From contig PNMZ01000003.1 of NCBI GenBank assembly GCA_013823945.1, forward strand, positions 1 through 64,000: a stretch of 64,000 nucleotides of DNA, written 5' to 3'. How positions within the stretch are numbered: position 1 is the first letter of the stretch; each line of letters starts with the position of its first letter. The stretch is from a bacterium. Its GTDB lineage: Bacteria > Armatimonadota > Fimbriimonadia > Fimbriimonadales > Fimbriimonadaceae. A model generated the notes under the pieces. It was given only the letters and a program-made list of their open reading frames with translations, was not told the origin of the DNA and did no database searches. Position numbers and translations under genes: made by a program. Positions 42,477 to 52,863 of this stretch are shown here, one piece after another.

Positions 42477-42713
42477 ATGGCAATTGAACCGGTTGTGGGC
42501 GACAAGTACTTTTTTACGTGGGCGGAATTAGGAAAGCCGACCGTTGCCGCTGAGATCAAGCTCCCGGGGCTTGGGATCCTGATATTTGATGATGGGGATG
42601 CGCACTATGCCAAACAGATAGGGGAGAATGCGGCTTACTTTATTCGCCGAAGTCGCGTGATGGGTGAAGGGATTTACGTTGTGGTTTCCCGTCAACAACC
42701 CGCTGAGCAGTAA
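42477..42713 (+). CDS. Small hypothetical protein
   Basis: 78 residues from ATG 42477 with TTTTGGGA upstream. The sequence is mixed beta/alpha (KYFFTWAELGKPTVAAEIKLPGLGILIFDDGDAHYAKQIG) with no membrane span or signal. No family is recognised. The following 220 bases (42714-42933) hold no gene I can support; an interrupted GCTAAGCA/TGCTTAGC repeat is present but unexplained. Confidence 0.5.
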   Translation: MAIEPVVGDKYFFTWAELGKPTVAAEIKLPGLGILIFDDGDAHYAKQIGENAAYFIRRSRVMGEGIYVVVSRQQPAEQ

Positions 42714-42933
42714 AGGTTGGCACGGATTTTGCTTTAGTTTAAAAAGTAGAAACCGGGGCTAAGCAGCTTGATCCTCTCCTACAGCAAATTGATCGTCGCT
42801 TTTGATTTTGATTGCTTAGCTGATCCGGTCTCTTGGTTCGATTTAGTTATACAACAGGTGGCTGTGCCAGTGTATGGTTTTCTGAATTGATCCGGTAGTT
42901 GTGCTTGGGGATTCCCGTTTTTTTGCTGGTTGA

Positions 42934-43230
42934 TTACAGGTCTTCGTGGCCCGCGACTTCATAAATGCGGATGTTAGATGATTCCACCAGGGCTGCGGTT
43001 GATTTGACAAATTCCTTGAAATGAGGCATTTCGAAATGAGCCTGAAGTCCATCGCGGGTTGTCCATTCTTCGACAAAGACAACGTGGTTCGGGTCGGTGG
43101 GGTGTTGGAAGAATTCGTAGGTGATGCAAGGCTCTTCGGCTTGGGAGGGAGCCAGCATAGCGGTAGCCAGCTCAAGGTAAGCAGAAAGAGATTCGGGTTT
43201 GATGTGCGCGTGGGCGACGAGGACGACCAT
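42934..43230 (-). CDS. Antibiotic biosynthesis monooxygenase (ABM) family protein
   Basis: 98 residues with the ABM ferredoxin-like fold: VVLVAHAHIKPESLSAYLELATAMLAPSQAEEPCITYEFFQHPTDPN, then VFVEEWTTRDGLQAHFEMPHFKEFV. The family includes quinol monooxygenases and heme-degrading relatives. It comes ten bases after the last mrp gene and is probably co-transcribed with it; no link to sodium transport is known. Confidence 0.8.
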   Translation of the reverse strand: MVVLVAHAHIKPESLSAYLELATAMLAPSQAEEPCITYEFFQHPTDPNHVVFVEEWTTRDGLQAHFEMPHFKEFVKSTAALVESSNIRIYEVAGHEDL

Positions 43231-43240
43231 GAGTTGGATG

Positions 43241-43603
43241 TTACTCGCCTTTGGGGGGTCGCGTCGGGGCGTATTTCCGCCATGCTGGGTGGTTGGCCAT
43301 GCTGTCTTTTGTATCAGACTTTTCGGTGCGAAGCAGATATGCCGCCCGACTGAGCATTTGGCCCGAAGCGGGGGAGGTGACGAAGAGGAACAGGATGACC
43401 ACTATTGCGCGGCTGGATGCCCCGGGGGTGTCAGCGAAGTAGATTGCGACGCCGAGCATCACCAAGGCGACGCCGAGGGTGGTGCCCTTCCCGATTGCTT
43501 GCATGCGGCAATAGAAATCCGGCATCCTGACAAGCCCAATCCCGGCGACCAGTGTGAACAGGCAGCCCAGAAGGAGCAACGTGGAAACAATGATCTCAGT
43601 CAT
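43241..43603 (-). CDS. mrpG: Mrp Na+/H+ antiporter subunit G
   Basis: 120 residues from ATG 43603 (the open frame extends further upstream but starts inside mrpF). Three membrane spans, with the MnhG signature LLLGCLFTLVAGIGLVRMPDFYCRMQAIGKGTTLGVALVMLG. It overlaps mrpF by 8 bases. Part of the seven-gene A-G antiporter operon. Confidence 0.92.
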   Translation of the reverse strand: MTEIIVSTLLLLGCLFTLVAGIGLVRMPDFYCRMQAIGKGTTLGVALVMLGVAIYFADTPGASSRAIVVILFLFVTSPASGQMLSRAAYLLRTEKSDTKDSMANHPAWRKYAPTRPPKGE

Positions 43604-43874
43604 GGTTGAGGGCACTCCTTTCGAGATAGCGGGAAAAGGCAACAGTGCCAAGAAAGACGATGATAGCGAGGATGACGGCGACATCCAGGAAAGCGGCGTT
43701 TTTGAACTCGATGCTCAGGACGCCAATGGTGCAAATAATGATGACACTGGCTAGATCGAGGCTTGCAATTCGGTCTTGGCGGTGGGGGCCTTTGAAAACT
43801 CGGTACAGCACAAACGCGAGACTTGCGGTAAGCGAAACGAGGCAAATCTGGAGAACGATCGGCGGGATATTCAT
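43596..43874 (-). CDS. mrpF: Mrp Na+/H+ antiporter subunit F
   Basis: 92 residues, three membrane spans, MnhF pattern FVLYRVFKGPHRQDRIASLDLASVIIICTIGVLSI. It overlaps mrpG and touches mrpE, so translation is coupled. Confidence 0.92.
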   Translation of the reverse strand: MNIPPIVLQICLVSLTASLAFVLYRVFKGPHRQDRIASLDLASVIIICTIGVLSIEFKNAAFLDVAVILAIIVFLGTVAFSRYLERSALNHD

Positions 43875-44347
43875 TAGCGCAGAACCTCCAGAACTTTTCG
43901 TTCAAAACCCTGTTTCAGTTCCTGTATGAGGGCTTCTTCGTCGTCGCAATAGATGGCGTGAATAAACAGAGTTGACTTGTCTTCGGAGACTTCCATGCTC
44001 AGGGTTCCGGGAGTCAGTGTGATCAGCGAAGCTAGCACGGAAATTTCTGCGTCGGTTTTGGCATCGAGGGGCATTGCGATGATCGCAGGCTTGATGGATA
44101 GGCCGGGGGTGAGAAGCTCCCACGCAATTCGGATATTGGCGATGAACAGTTCTTTGATGAAATAGAAGAACAGGCCGATTGCTTTGGGGAATCGGGCGAC
44201 GTAGCGAGATTTGTCGGTGAGTCCCTGGCGGGTCAAGATGAGGAGGACAATGTAGCCAAGAACGAACCCGCCGATCATGTTGGCAGTGGAGAAGTTGCCT
44301 TGGAGCCAGCACCAAACGACGGCGATGAGGATGTTCCAAAGTAACAT
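43874..44347 (-). CDS. mrpE: Mrp Na+/H+ antiporter subunit E
   Basis: 157 residues with two to three N-terminal membrane spans and a cytoplasmic domain with the MnhE signature ASLITLTPGTLSMEVSEDK. The start adjoins mrpD's stop. Confidence 0.92.
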   Translation of the reverse strand: MLLWNILIAVVWCWLQGNFSTANMIGGFVLGYIVLLILTRQGLTDKSRYVARFPKAIGLFFYFIKELFIANIRIAWELLTPGLSIKPAIIAMPLDAKTDAEISVLASLITLTPGTLSMEVSEDKSTLFIHAIYCDDEEALIQELKQGFERKVLEVLR

Positions 44348-45808
44348 TTACTGATCACCTCTGTTGATTTGGAAATAAGGAGCAAATTCACTAGCGGCAC
44401 GATTCGTTAGATCGGCGATGGGAGCCGGGAAAAGGCTGATAACGAGGATGATTGCCGCAAGGAGGTATGCAGGGAGAGCTTTCGTTGTTGGGCAGGGGGG
44501 CATCTCTGGGGTTTCGGTTACTTCTGCACGCCAGAAAATATTCATCCACACTTTCGCCATTGCGAGGAGGGTCAGGAAGCTAGAAAAGATAATCGAGGCG
44601 AAGAATAGGGGAGTTTCGCTTGCGGCTTGGAGGAGGCCGATTTTTGGCCAGAATCCGCTGAATGGAGGAATTCCGATCAGGCTCAAAGTTGGGATTGCCA
44701 TGCCGACGGCGAGGGCAGGATATTTTGCCTGGAGTCCGCCGATCTTGCGGATATCTATTTGTCCGGTGTGCCATTGGATGATTCCCACGAAGAAGAAGAG
44801 GCACGTGATCACGAGGATGTGGTTGAGCATATAGAAGTAAGCGGCGGCCATGCTGGCTTGGGTAGGGACGATTAAACCGAGAAGCATGAAGGCGATATGG
44901 CCGATAAGGAGATAGCCAAGAATTTTGCGGAGATTTGTGTGGGCGAGGGCGCCGATTGAGCCGATGACGATGGTCAGAACGCAGATTATTGTCAGGATTG
45001 GAATGATGGCTGCGGCAGTGGTCGGGGCGATTGTGCCGACAAATCGAATGATGGCGTAGATGCCAACTTTGGTGAGGAGTCCGGCGAAAAGGGCGGCGAC
45101 GGCGGTTGGGGGAGTGTGATAGCTGTTGGGCAGCCAGCTGAAGAATGGGAAAAGGGCGGCTTTTAGACCGAATGCGGTAACGAAGACAACAGTGATGAGA
45201 GCGGCGGTGCTAGGGTTGATCTGGGCGGTCCTTTCGGCAAGTTGGGCCATATTGAGGGTGCCCGTTGCGCCGTAGATCAGGCCAAGTCCAGTTAGGAAAA
45301 GCATGGAACTGAACAGGTTTGGGATCACATAGTTGAGGCTTCCACGAAGTTGTTTCTTTTCTCCCCCTAATCCGAGAAGAACGAAGCTTGAGAGGAGAAT
45401 GCACTCAAACCAGACAAACATGTTGAATAAGTCGGCGGTGACAAATGCGCCAGAAATACCACCGAGCAACACGAAGAAGAGGGGGTGGAATCCGAAGTTG
45501 GTTCTCTCGTCATCGATGTTGCTGTGAGCGTAAATTGTGACGCACAGGCCGATAAAGCTGGCGAGGGCGACCAGGGTTGCACTAAAGATATCAGCGCGAA
45601 ATTCGATGCCAAATGGTGGAATCCATCCGGAAATGTTTTTGGCTACGGCTCCGGACTGAATGACCGTTGTGAGAAGCCAAACTCCGGCGAGGGCATGGGC
45701 TGCGCTTCCGATGAGGGCGATGATCTTGCGTCCTTTTGGGACATTCCATAGGCTGACGAGTAAGGCCGCCATAAGAAGGGGGATGAGAACAACGAAAATG
45801 ACGCTCAC
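44348..45808 (-). CDS. mrpD: Mrp Na+/H+ antiporter subunit D
   Basis: 486 residues from GTG, about 14 membrane spans of the NADH-dehydrogenase M/N type. The conserved Lys-bearing segments lie in ALFPFFSWLPNSYHTPP and LAHTNLRKILGYLLIGHI. It is one of the two ion-translocating subunits. It overlaps mrpC by 4 bases. Confidence 0.93.
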   Translation of the reverse strand: MSVIFVVLIPLLMAALLVSLWNVPKGRKIIALIGSAAHALAGVWLLTTVIQSGAVAKNISGWIPPFGIEFRADIFSATLVALASFIGLCVTIYAHSNIDDERTNFGFHPLFFVLLGGISGAFVTADLFNMFVWFECILLSSFVLLGLGGEKKQLRGSLNYVIPNLFSSMLFLTGLGLIYGATGTLNMAQLAERTAQINPSTAALITVVFVTAFGLKAALFPFFSWLPNSYHTPPTAVAALFAGLLTKVGIYAIIRFVGTIAPTTAAAIIPILTIICVLTIVIGSIGALAHTNLRKILGYLLIGHIAFMLLGLIVPTQASMAAAYFYMLNHILVITCLFFFVGIIQWHTGQIDIRKIGGLQAKYPALAVGMAIPTLSLIGIPPFSGFWPKIGLLQAASETPLFFASIIFSSFLTLLAMAKVWMNIFWRAEVTETPEMPPCPTTKALPAYLLAAIILVISLFPAPIADLTNRAASEFAPYFQINRGDQ

Positions 45809-46185
45809 GGGGCACTCTCCTTCTCGGTAAGGTCTTGACCCAATGGTTCTATCAGGTCTTCGACATCGTCGGATCCGATCGCGTCATAAGTTCTCCTGAT
45901 GAGCATCATTGTGAAGGCAAGCACACCGAAGCTGATTACAATTGCGGTGAGAATCAGTGCTTGACCAAGCGGGTCGGCGAAGGGTGGCTGGAGAATTTTT
46001 TCGCCTTTGGGAATGATGGGCGGAGCGCCTCGGACGAGACGAGAACAGGTGAATACAACGAGGTTGGTGGCGTTGCCGAGGAGGACAAGCCCGATGAGGA
46101 ACTTGATCATTGTTCGCTCAAGGAGGAGATAGACGCCGGTAGTGAACAGGATTCCGGTGAGGATCGCGACGGCGAGTTCGGTCAT
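45805..46185 (-). CDS. mrpC: Mrp Na+/H+ antiporter subunit C
   Basis: 126 residues from ATG 46185 (the frame is open further upstream). Three membrane spans, NuoK-like, with [29 protein letters not shown] and [21 protein letters not shown]. It overlaps mrpB and mrpD by 4 bases each. Confidence 0.92.
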   Translation of the reverse strand: MTELAVAILTGILFTTGVYLLLERTMIKFLIGLVLLGNATNLVVFTCSRLVRGAPPIIPKGEKILQPPFADPLGQALILTAIVISFGVLAFTMMLIRRTYDAIGSDDVEDLIEPLGQDLTEKESAP

Positions 46186-46589
46186 TCGTCCATGTCCTCC
46201 AAGAAGCTGACAGTAATGCCAATAACAACGAGATAAACGCCAATGTCGAAGATGACGGGAGTGCCGACTTTTGTTGGTCCAAGGGGAGTCGGGAGCATGA
46301 ACCATATGGCTTTGAGGTAGGGCTCGCCGATGAAGAATGCAGGAAATCCGCTCAATACGGCGATCACCAGACCGATTCCAGCGATTGATTTGGGATCAAA
46401 TCGCATTGCCACTTTCATTTCGTTCTTGCCGAACGCAAGCAGGATCAAAGCGAATGAGCTGGCTGCGATGAGTCCACCAGCGAATCCTCCACCTGGCTCG
46501 TTGTGTCCGCGCAGGAGGAGGAACACGCTGAGGACGAGGAGGAACGGGATGATAAACCGACAGATTGTTTGGAGGAGGATTGACCTCAT
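46182..46589 (-). CDS. mrpB: Mrp Na+/H+ antiporter subunit B
   Basis: 135 residues from ATG 46589. Four membrane spans, MnhB pattern with [19 protein letters not shown] and [12 protein letters not shown]. It overlaps mrpA by 4 bases and mrpC by 4. Confidence 0.92.
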   Translation of the reverse strand: MRSILLQTICRFIIPFLLVLSVFLLLRGHNEPGGGFAGGLIAASSFALILLAFGKNEMKVAMRFDPKSIAGIGLVIAVLSGFPAFFIGEPYLKAIWFMLPTPLGPTKVGTPVIFDIGVYLVVIGITVSFLEDMDE

Positions 46590-48835
46590 TGTTTTTGTCC
46601 TCCTGATTTGACTTTGAGCCGAACCAAGGTGTGGACGCCAAGGGCGGCGAGGCACAGTACGGTTATTTCACCCATGGTGTCTAAAGCCCGGTAATCCACG
46701 ATGATGACGTTGACGACGTTTAGACCCTGCCCGAGAGTGTATGACGTCTCGGCGAAGTAGTGATTGATGCTGGGGAGTTGTGGAGCGCTAAGAACCGCTA
46801 GCATGAGAAGCGTCATGGCACTACCAAAGACTATTGAGATAGTGGCGTTCGTGAGCTTTTGATTCTTTGTAAGAATGTCTTTGAACCGAGGTAGTTTTGC
46901 GAAGATCAGAACGAAAAGGACGACGGTCAAGACATCGATGAGAATCTGGGTGAGGGCGAGATCAGGAGCGGAAAAGGTGACATAAGTGATTGCCATCGCA
47001 ACTCCGACAATGCCAAGAACGGCGACGGCACCAAGTCGATTGGGGATGAATATGACTACAATCGCGGCGAGGGCAGCGAATAGGAGCAGAACGACTTCGT
47101 GGAACAGGATGCCGGGGCCATTTGGAAGGGCCAAGGTCATGGGGTTTTGGGCGGCGACGACTCCGAGGATCACAAGAAATGCCCCGAAGTTGAGAATCAT
47201 GTGGTCGCGCACAGATCGGCGCTCGTAGAACATGGTGATTCCGACTGAAGTTTGATTAGTGAGTTGATTGAGGGCGCGAAAACTGCCTTCGAGAGTGACT
47301 GTCTTTGGAAGATTTTCTAGTGATGTGCGGATTCGAGGCCAGAAGGGGTTAAGAATGAAGCCAGTTACGATGGCTCCGATGCTGAGGAATAGAGGCAGTT
47401 TGAACCCATGCCACAAGGCGATGTGGTTCTTGACTTCTGAGCCGTGGATGGTGGCTGCAACGTACTGGATGAAGTGTTCGCCGATGGGGAGGCAGAAGGC
47501 TCCGACTAGGAGACCGAGAACTGCAAGAATGAGCGGGGGAATCCAAAGTCCGGGGGTGGGTGCATGATGGAGTTCTGCTTCTTCCGGTTGAGATTGGAAG
47601 AAGATGCGGTGAGTCAGAGTCATGGCGACGATGATGCCGCTGATGGCGCTGATGATGATGGCGATGAGGAAAGGAATTCCAGTTGCGGGCTCGAATGCAG
47701 CGAGAGCGAGTTCCTTTTTGATAAAGCCTGCGAATATGGGAATTCCGGCGAGACTTAGGCTGGCAAGGATAGCGGGCAGGGCGAGGGTAGGAATATGGCG
47801 GCGCAGATTGCCAAGTTGAAGGGCGTCTCGCGTGCCCATCGCGTGATCGATTGACCCGGCGGTCATGAAGAGGGCGCCTTTATAAAGAGCATGGGCGAGA
47901 ATGGTGTAGGCAACGGCTTCAGCAGCTTCTTTGGTTCCATGCCCGATGAGCATGACCATCAGGCCAAGGGCACCTACAGTTGACCAGGCGAGAATCCGTT
48001 TGAGATCGCGTTCGCCTAACGAAAGAACGCTGGCCCAGACGAGGGTAATTGCTCCGATCCATGCCAGAGCTGGTTGCGGGCCGAACAATGGTGACAGTTT
48101 GGCGAGAAGAAAGATCCCGGCTTTGACCATCGTTGCGCTGTGGAGGTAGGCGCTCACGGGGGTAGGGGCGGCCATCGCATTTGGGAGCCAGAAGTGAAAA
48201 GGGAATTGGGCGGATTTGGTCATACACCCGATGGCGACCAGAGTTATGGCGATGGGGCTTGCCGACGTCCACTGGGCGAATTCAAATGTTTGATTTTCGG
48301 TTCCGAGAAGGATGAGTCCAGCTAAAAGAATGAGTCCTCCGATGCCCGTGACTGCGAGGGCTTGGACAGCTGATTTCCGCGAGTTTTCGTATTCTCCTTT
48401 GAATCCAATCAAGAGAAAGCTAGTGATGCTGGTGATTTCCCAGAAAAGGAAAAGGGTGATGGCATTGGCGGCACTCGCTATGCCGAGCATGGCAACCATG
48501 AAAACACTTAGAATACTGAGGAGCCGAGGGAGTTCTTTGGGCTTCATATATGCGCCGGCATAGATGAAGATCAGGGTACCAATTCCGCTGATGAGCAGCC
48601 AAAAGAGGAGGCCGAGATGATCAAGGCGAAGACTGAAATCGAGCCCGAGACTTGGAACCCAGGGCCGAGAGGAAATGATCGGCAAAGTCTGGAGGCTAGT
48701 GATTCCCCAAACGAAGGCACTGAGAGGGACGAGGGTAGCAAGGAGGCTGAACGAAGATCCGAGGCGTCGCCCGATAGGCTGAGCCAAAGCGGCCAGGATG
48801 AGTCCTGCGATCAGAAAAATTTCAATCGTTACCAT
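46586..48835 (-). CDS. mrpA: Mrp Na+/H+ antiporter subunit A
   Basis: 749 residues, about 20 membrane spans, NuoL-like core ([36 protein letters not shown] region, and [17 protein letters not shown]) plus the MnhB-like C-terminal extension. This is the first gene of the operon A-B-C-D-E-F-G and the main proton/sodium-translocating subunit. The system exports Na+ and helps pH homeostasis. A stem-loop element lies just upstream (48861-48908). Confidence 0.94.
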   Translation of the reverse strand: MVTIEIFLIAGLILAALAQPIGRRLGSSFSLLATLVPLSAFVWGITSLQTLPIISSRPWVPSLGLDFSLRLDHLGLLFWLLISGIGTLIFIYAGAYMKPKELPRLLSILSVFMVAMLGIASAANAITLFLFWEITSITSFLLIGFKGEYENSRKSAVQALAVTGIGGLILLAGLILLGTENQTFEFAQWTSASPIAITLVAIGCMTKSAQFPFHFWLPNAMAAPTPVSAYLHSATMVKAGIFLLAKLSPLFGPQPALAWIGAITLVWASVLSLGERDLKRILAWSTVGALGLMVMLIGHGTKEAAEAVAYTILAHALYKGALFMTAGSIDHAMGTRDALQLGNLRRHIPTLALPAILASLSLAGIPIFAGFIKKELALAAFEPATGIPFLIAIIISAISGIIVAMTLTHRIFFQSQPEEAELHHAPTPGLWIPPLILAVLGLLVGAFCLPIGEHFIQYVAATIHGSEVKNHIALWHGFKLPLFLSIGAIVTGFILNPFWPRIRTSLENLPKTVTLEGSFRALNQLTNQTSVGITMFYERRSVRDHMILNFGAFLVILGVVAAQNPMTLALPNGPGILFHEVVLLLFAALAAIVVIFIPNRLGAVAVLGIVGVAMAITYVTFSAPDLALTQILIDVLTVVLFVLIFAKLPRFKDILTKNQKLTNATISIVFGSAMTLLMLAVLSAPQLPSINHYFAETSYTLGQGLNVVNVIIVDYRALDTMGEITVLCLAALGVHTLVRLKVKSGGQKQ

Positions 48836-48860
48836 GCCTTTGGGGTTGCGGGAGAGATTA

Positions 48861-48908
48861 CCGGAGTTTAGTGATTACTCCAGGTTCTGCCTGGGAAGAT
48901 CACTCCGG
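48861..48908. promoter_or_regulatory. Structured stem-loop upstream of mrpA
   Basis: An interrupted hairpin with three nested arms: outer CCGG/CCGG, AGTGAT with ATCACT, and inner CCAGG with CCTGG around TTCTG. The ends at 48861-48867 and 48902-48908 are CCGGAGT and ACTCCGG and compete with the middle arm. It lies 26 bases upstream of the mrpA start on its strand, with no T tract. It could be a leader structure that controls the antiporter, or an RNA 5' structure of the divergent gene; no known riboswitch is recognised. Confidence 0.4.
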
Positions 48909-48997
48909 GGTCGCAAGATGCCAGCGGTCGATGTGCAGCACAGACCCAGGTCAAAATTTTGAAAATTGAAACTTGCGAGGGGGTGTGAAACGTTGCT

Positions 48998-51208
48998 ATG
49001 GGTATGACTAGTTCGATCTTGGCATTGGCTTTGGCTGGGGTACTGCAAGAGGAGCCGAAACTTGAGCTCAATGTTCCGGGGGCAACACTTGGAAGTGTAG
49101 CGGGAAAGATTGGGGAACAAATGGGTTGGGATGTCCAAGTTGATCCATCGGTTCGGAGTGAAGTTTTGGTCATTCGCACGGACGGGATGGATCCGCAGAA
49201 GACATTGGCGAAGATTGCAGAAGTTACGGGGACGAAGTGGATTTTGGATGGTAACCGGATGATTGTTCAACCGGATTTTGATGCTCGGAACCGGGAGCGC
49301 GCCAAGAAGAGGGCGGAGAATACGCAACGGATTCTCAAAGCTAAAGGAGATTTTTTGAAGAATCTTGCAAATCCCAAAGCCACGAGCATGGAGGGAGAGG
49401 AGTTCAGCTATGAGGCGGGAACGGGTTCAAAGTTGCTGGGGCAAATTGTTCAGGGGTTGGGTGATCAAGTCTTCAGCCGGCTGGCTCCGGGCCAGCGAGT
49501 TGTTTTAAGTACGAATCCGACGAGGATGCAACAGCCGCTCGGCAGTGTTAACGTTCAGATGGTGACGAAATGGATTGCGGAAACCAATGAGCAGCGCAAA
49601 GCGGTCGGTCAGATTGATCCGGGTGATGATGAAGGGGTTCAGCAGATGATGGAGATGTTTGGGATGAACATGGAGGACATGGCGCCCAAACCGATCACAG
49701 AACAGCCGGAGAAAGTGGTTTTGGTTCTGGCCCGATCAGGACGGTCGGAATATACGGAATCGGGGGTTTCGGTAACGCTCAAGGTGATTGGCCCGGGAGG
49801 GAAAACGTTGTTGAGCGAGCAGAGTGCCTTTGGTGGAGGTGGGGAGATGTTTGGCGATTTTGCGATTGCGGTACCGACAATGACGCCGACGGATGAGACG
49901 GACGAAGAGCCGGCACGCAAGCCGATGCCGGGCGATGAATTGAAGGTTAAACCGTCTGAGGAATATCTCACAATTCGCAAGGCAACCACGATTAGTTTTG
50001 AAAATCCTAACGCGGCGAAAGTTTCACCCGAGACCAGGCAGAAGCTGAAGGACATCGAGAATTTTGAGCCTCTGAGATTTGAGTTGGGTGAGTTGCTATG
50101 GCAAGCCGCGGAGCAGATGGATAAGCCGCTTATTGCGCTTTTGCCCGACGAAACATGGCAATTCGGCGAAAAAATTCCGGAAACGATTGGAGAAGTCCGC
50201 GACCAGTTTGAGTTTTACAATGTTGTTGAAAAGGAAGAAGGTGGTTTTTGGCAGGTTTTGCCGAAGGAGATTGGCTCGGCTTGGGATGGTCGCGTTGACC
50301 GAACCACTTTAGCGATGGTGATGCGGGCGGCGGATGGTCGGACTTACGTTCCTCTTGACCCCCTTGCGACATTCCTCTATCAATATCCCGATGCAACATC
50401 GAATGATGTTGCGAACTCCCGTATCCAGGCATTTGCTCCGTTCTTGATGGGGAGTATGATGGGAATGGGTAGTGCCAATGAGCTTTACCGAGTTTATGGT
50501 GCGATGACAGCGAGTGAGCGGCAATTTGTCCGGCGCGGGGGTCAGATTTCTTTGGGTCAACTCTCTGGTTCGGCGCGGAATGTTTTGGTTGAGATGTTCT
50601 TTGGCGCAGAAGGTCGAATTATGCCGGTGGAATTGGAGCAAGCCTTAAAGCAGGAGAATCCGACGGACTTGGCGAATTCGATGTTCGGTCGCGGAATGAT
50701 GTTTGGTGAAATGATGGGCGGGGGCGGAGACGAACCGACTGAACTTATGCCGACGGGATTGCCCATGAATGGATTTGTTGCGAGCCAGGCGTTTCAGGAC
50801 AAATATGTAATATCGGTTGATCAGCAAGGCCAGCCGGTGGCAAGCATGCCGCCTTTTGGTCGGTCTGAGATAGCTTTTCTTTCTTTGTTGACTCGAAATC
50901 CGCAGTTCCTTTCTGATACTCCGGAAGCGCAGGAATTCCTGGCTCGGATTGCAGCTGGTGAGCGTACGCAGATTCACTTGGCGGTGATGATTGCGCCGAA
51001 GAAAGGAGCGCAAGGCGTTTTGAGTGACATGGGCGACCCAGATTTGAAGAACATCTTTAAGTTTTCAAACATGCCTGGTGAATTGGGCGCGAACGCCAAA
51101 GCAGATGCCGATGCAATTGCAGCTTCTCCGATGGGTAAGTTTTTCCAGATGATGGGTTCCGGTGGAGGAATGGGTGGATTTGGTGGCGGCGGAACGATCA
51201 AGCCTTGA
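48998..51208 (+). CDS. Large secreted protein with STN-like N-terminal domain
   Basis: 736 residues. A short signal (SSILALALAGVLQ) is followed by LNVPGATLGSVAGKIGEQMGWDVQVDPSVRSEVLVIRTDG and TLAKIAEVTGTKWILDGNRMIV, which looks like a secretin/STN-type alpha-beta module. The middle and C-terminal regions are unique, with a Met/Gly-rich end (MGSGGGMGGFGGGG). It may be an Armatimonadota-specific envelope protein; the function is not recognised. Divergent from mrpA. Confidence 0.62.
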   Translation: MGMTSSILALALAGVLQEEPKLELNVPGATLGSVAGKIGEQMGWDVQVDPSVRSEVLVIRTDGMDPQKTLAKIAEVTGTKWILDGNRMIVQPDFDARNRERAKKRAENTQRILKAKGDFLKNLANPKATSMEGEEFSYEAGTGSKLLGQIVQGLGDQVFSRLAPGQRVVLSTNPTRMQQPLGSVNVQMVTKWIAETNEQRKAVGQIDPGDDEGVQQMMEMFGMNMEDMAPKPITEQPEKVVLVLARSGRSEYTESGVSVTLKVIGPGGKTLLSEQSAFGGGGEMFGDFAIAVPTMTPTDETDEEPARKPMPGDELKVKPSEEYLTIRKATTISFENPNAAKVSPETRQKLKDIENFEPLRFELGELLWQAAEQMDKPLIALLPDETWQFGEKIPETIGEVRDQFEFYNVVEKEEGGFWQVLPKEIGSAWDGRVDRTTLAMVMRAADGRTYVPLDPLATFLYQYPDATSNDVANSRIQAFAPFLMGSMMGMGSANELYRVYGAMTASERQFVRRGGQISLGQLSGSARNVLVEMFFGAEGRIMPVELEQALKQENPTDLANSMFGRGMMFGEMMGGGGDEPTELMPTGLPMNGFVASQAFQDKYVISVDQQGQPVASMPPFGRSEIAFLSLLTRNPQFLSDTPEAQEFLARIAAGERTQIHLAVMIAPKKGAQGVLSDMGDPDLKNIFKFSNMPGELGANAKADADAIAASPMGKFFQMMGSGGGMGGFGGGGTIKP

Positions 51209-51236
51209 TTGATCTCTGAAGAACAGGAGCCCAAGA

Positions 51237-51911
51237 ATGTGCGCACGGTTTGTTTTCACGAATGAACAAGCGGCTTTTTTGGGCTTCAATGCGGAGATGT
51301 TGTGGGATTTTGCGGGTAGTTTCAATGTTGCGCCGACGGATTATTCGCTCATTGTTCGGATGGCGGAGGGAAAGCGGCGGATGTGGCCGATGCGTTGGGG
51401 TTTGATTCCGAGTTGGGCCAAGGACGAAGGAATTGGGATTAAATGTATCAACGCGCGGAGCGAGACGGTCACGGAAAAGCCGAGTTTTCGGGCAGCCGTG
51501 AAGTACCGGCGATGCTTGGTTCCGGCAGACGGATTTTTTGAATGGCAGGGTGTGAAGGGTTACAAACAGCCGTACTTTATTCATCGCGCTGACGGCATGG
51601 CGATGGCGATGGCGGGGCTCTGGGAGGAGTGGGAAAGTCCAGCGGGGACGGTGGAAACGTTCACGATTATCACGACGGATGCCAACCGCGAGATGAGCGA
51701 TCTCCACGATCGGATGCCTGTGATTTTAGAGCATTCGGATTGGGAGCGATGGCTTGATCCGGGCTTGACGGATGGAGAGGCATTGCGGGGGCTATTAGTT
51801 CCGGCATTGGATGGAACGTTGGTGATGCATCCTGTCGGGAAGGCGGTGGGGAATCCTCGGAATGAAGGGCGAGAATTGATTGAGCCAGTAGGGGGTTCGA
51901 CATTGTTTTGA
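51237..51911 (+). CDS. SRAP-domain protein (HMCES/YedK)
   Basis: 224 residues. The start MCARF puts the catalytic Cys at position 2, needed after Met removal. NVAPT, NARSET, the Glu of VPADGFFEWQ and the His of DLHDRMPVIL complete the active site. It makes a covalent thiazolidine link to abasic sites in single-stranded DNA and protects forks. The start is fixed by the Cys2 requirement. Confidence 0.95.
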   Translation: MCARFVFTNEQAAFLGFNAEMLWDFAGSFNVAPTDYSLIVRMAEGKRRMWPMRWGLIPSWAKDEGIGIKCINARSETVTEKPSFRAAVKYRRCLVPADGFFEWQGVKGYKQPYFIHRADGMAMAMAGLWEEWESPAGTVETFTIITTDANREMSDLHDRMPVILEHSDWERWLDPGLTDGEALRGLLVPALDGTLVMHPVGKAVGNPRNEGRELIEPVGGSTLF

Positions 51912-51975
51912 AGGAGAATTACGTTAAGGGACTGGCGGGGGGTCTTAACAATCGTGTGTTATCCTTTTGGGAATA

Positions 51976-52794
51976 ATGAAGACTGTCCTTGGCGAAGCTG
52001 CCGTCGGGATGCAGACTGAGAAAACAATGACTGAGCCACCGAATGGTTTGATGGTTGCCAAAGACGTAGATTTCTTCTACGGCAGTTTTCAGGCATTAAA
52101 GAAGGTTTGTTTGGAGATGCCACCTCAGAAAATCACGGCTCTGATTGGTCCCTCTGGATGCGGGAAGTCCACTTTTTTGCGCTGTCTGAACCGGATGAAT
52201 GACTTGATTGATGGCACTCGTCTGGAAGGGTTGGTGACGATTGATGGGCATGATATTTATTCCAAGGACGTTGATGTGGTCGAGTTACGGAAGACAGTGG
52301 GGATGGTATTCCAGAAACCGAATCCGTTCCCGATGTCGATTTTTGACAACGTTGCTTATGGGCCAAAAATTCATGGGATGAAGAAAAAGGCAGACCTTGA
52401 AGTGAAGGTCGAGGAGTGTCTCACTCGGAGCTTTTTGTGGGATGAAGTTAAGGACAAATTGAACCAAAGTGCACTTGGGCTTTCGGGTGGTCAGCAACAA
52501 CGCCTTTGCATCGCGCGGACGATTGCGGTAAATCCCGAAATCATCTTAATGGATGAGCCTTGTTCGGCCCTTGACCCGGTAGCGACGGCTAAGATTGAAG
52601 ACTTGATGCTTGAATTGAAAGAGCAGTTCACGATCGTGATCGTGACTCACAACATGCAGCAAGCCCAGCGAGCCAGCGATACGACGGCGTTTTTTATGCT
52701 TGGTGAGTTGATGGAAGTGGCGCCGACCCGGGATATTTTCTTGCGTCCGAAGAACAAGCGGACGGAAGACTATATTTCTGGTCGGTTTGGTTAG
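51976..52794 (+). CDS. pstB: Phosphate ABC transporter ATPase PstB (orphan)
   Basis: 272 residues from ATG 51976 (TTTTGGGA upstream). Walker [10 protein letters not shown], the PstB-specific [12 protein letters not shown]-loop [11 protein letters not shown], signature LSGGQQQR, Walker [13 protein letters not shown] and switch [13 protein letters not shown]. About 20 extra N-terminal residues precede the core. No pstS, pstC, pstA or phoU gene lies next to it in this window. Confidence 0.93.
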   Translation: MKTVLGEAAVGMQTEKTMTEPPNGLMVAKDVDFFYGSFQALKKVCLEMPPQKITALIGPSGCGKSTFLRCLNRMNDLIDGTRLEGLVTIDGHDIYSKDVDVVELRKTVGMVFQKPNPFPMSIFDNVAYGPKIHGMKKKADLEVKVEECLTRSFLWDEVKDKLNQSALGLSGGQQQRLCIARTIAVNPEIILMDEPCSALDPVATAKIEDLMLELKEQFTIVIVTHNMQQAQRASDTTAFFMLGELMEVAPTRDIFLRPKNKRTEDYISGRFG

Positions 52795-52863
52795 GGAGTC
52801 GAACCTGTTAGGATTGCTAGTTTAGGCTAGTGATTTCGCCAGAAATAGGGATTTCTATGAGAC

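Noticed and set aside
42714-42933. Small RNA or gene in the interval before the ABM gene
   Set aside because: Only a loose GCTAAGCA/TGCTTAGC repeat is present, with no promoter, terminator or coding signal.
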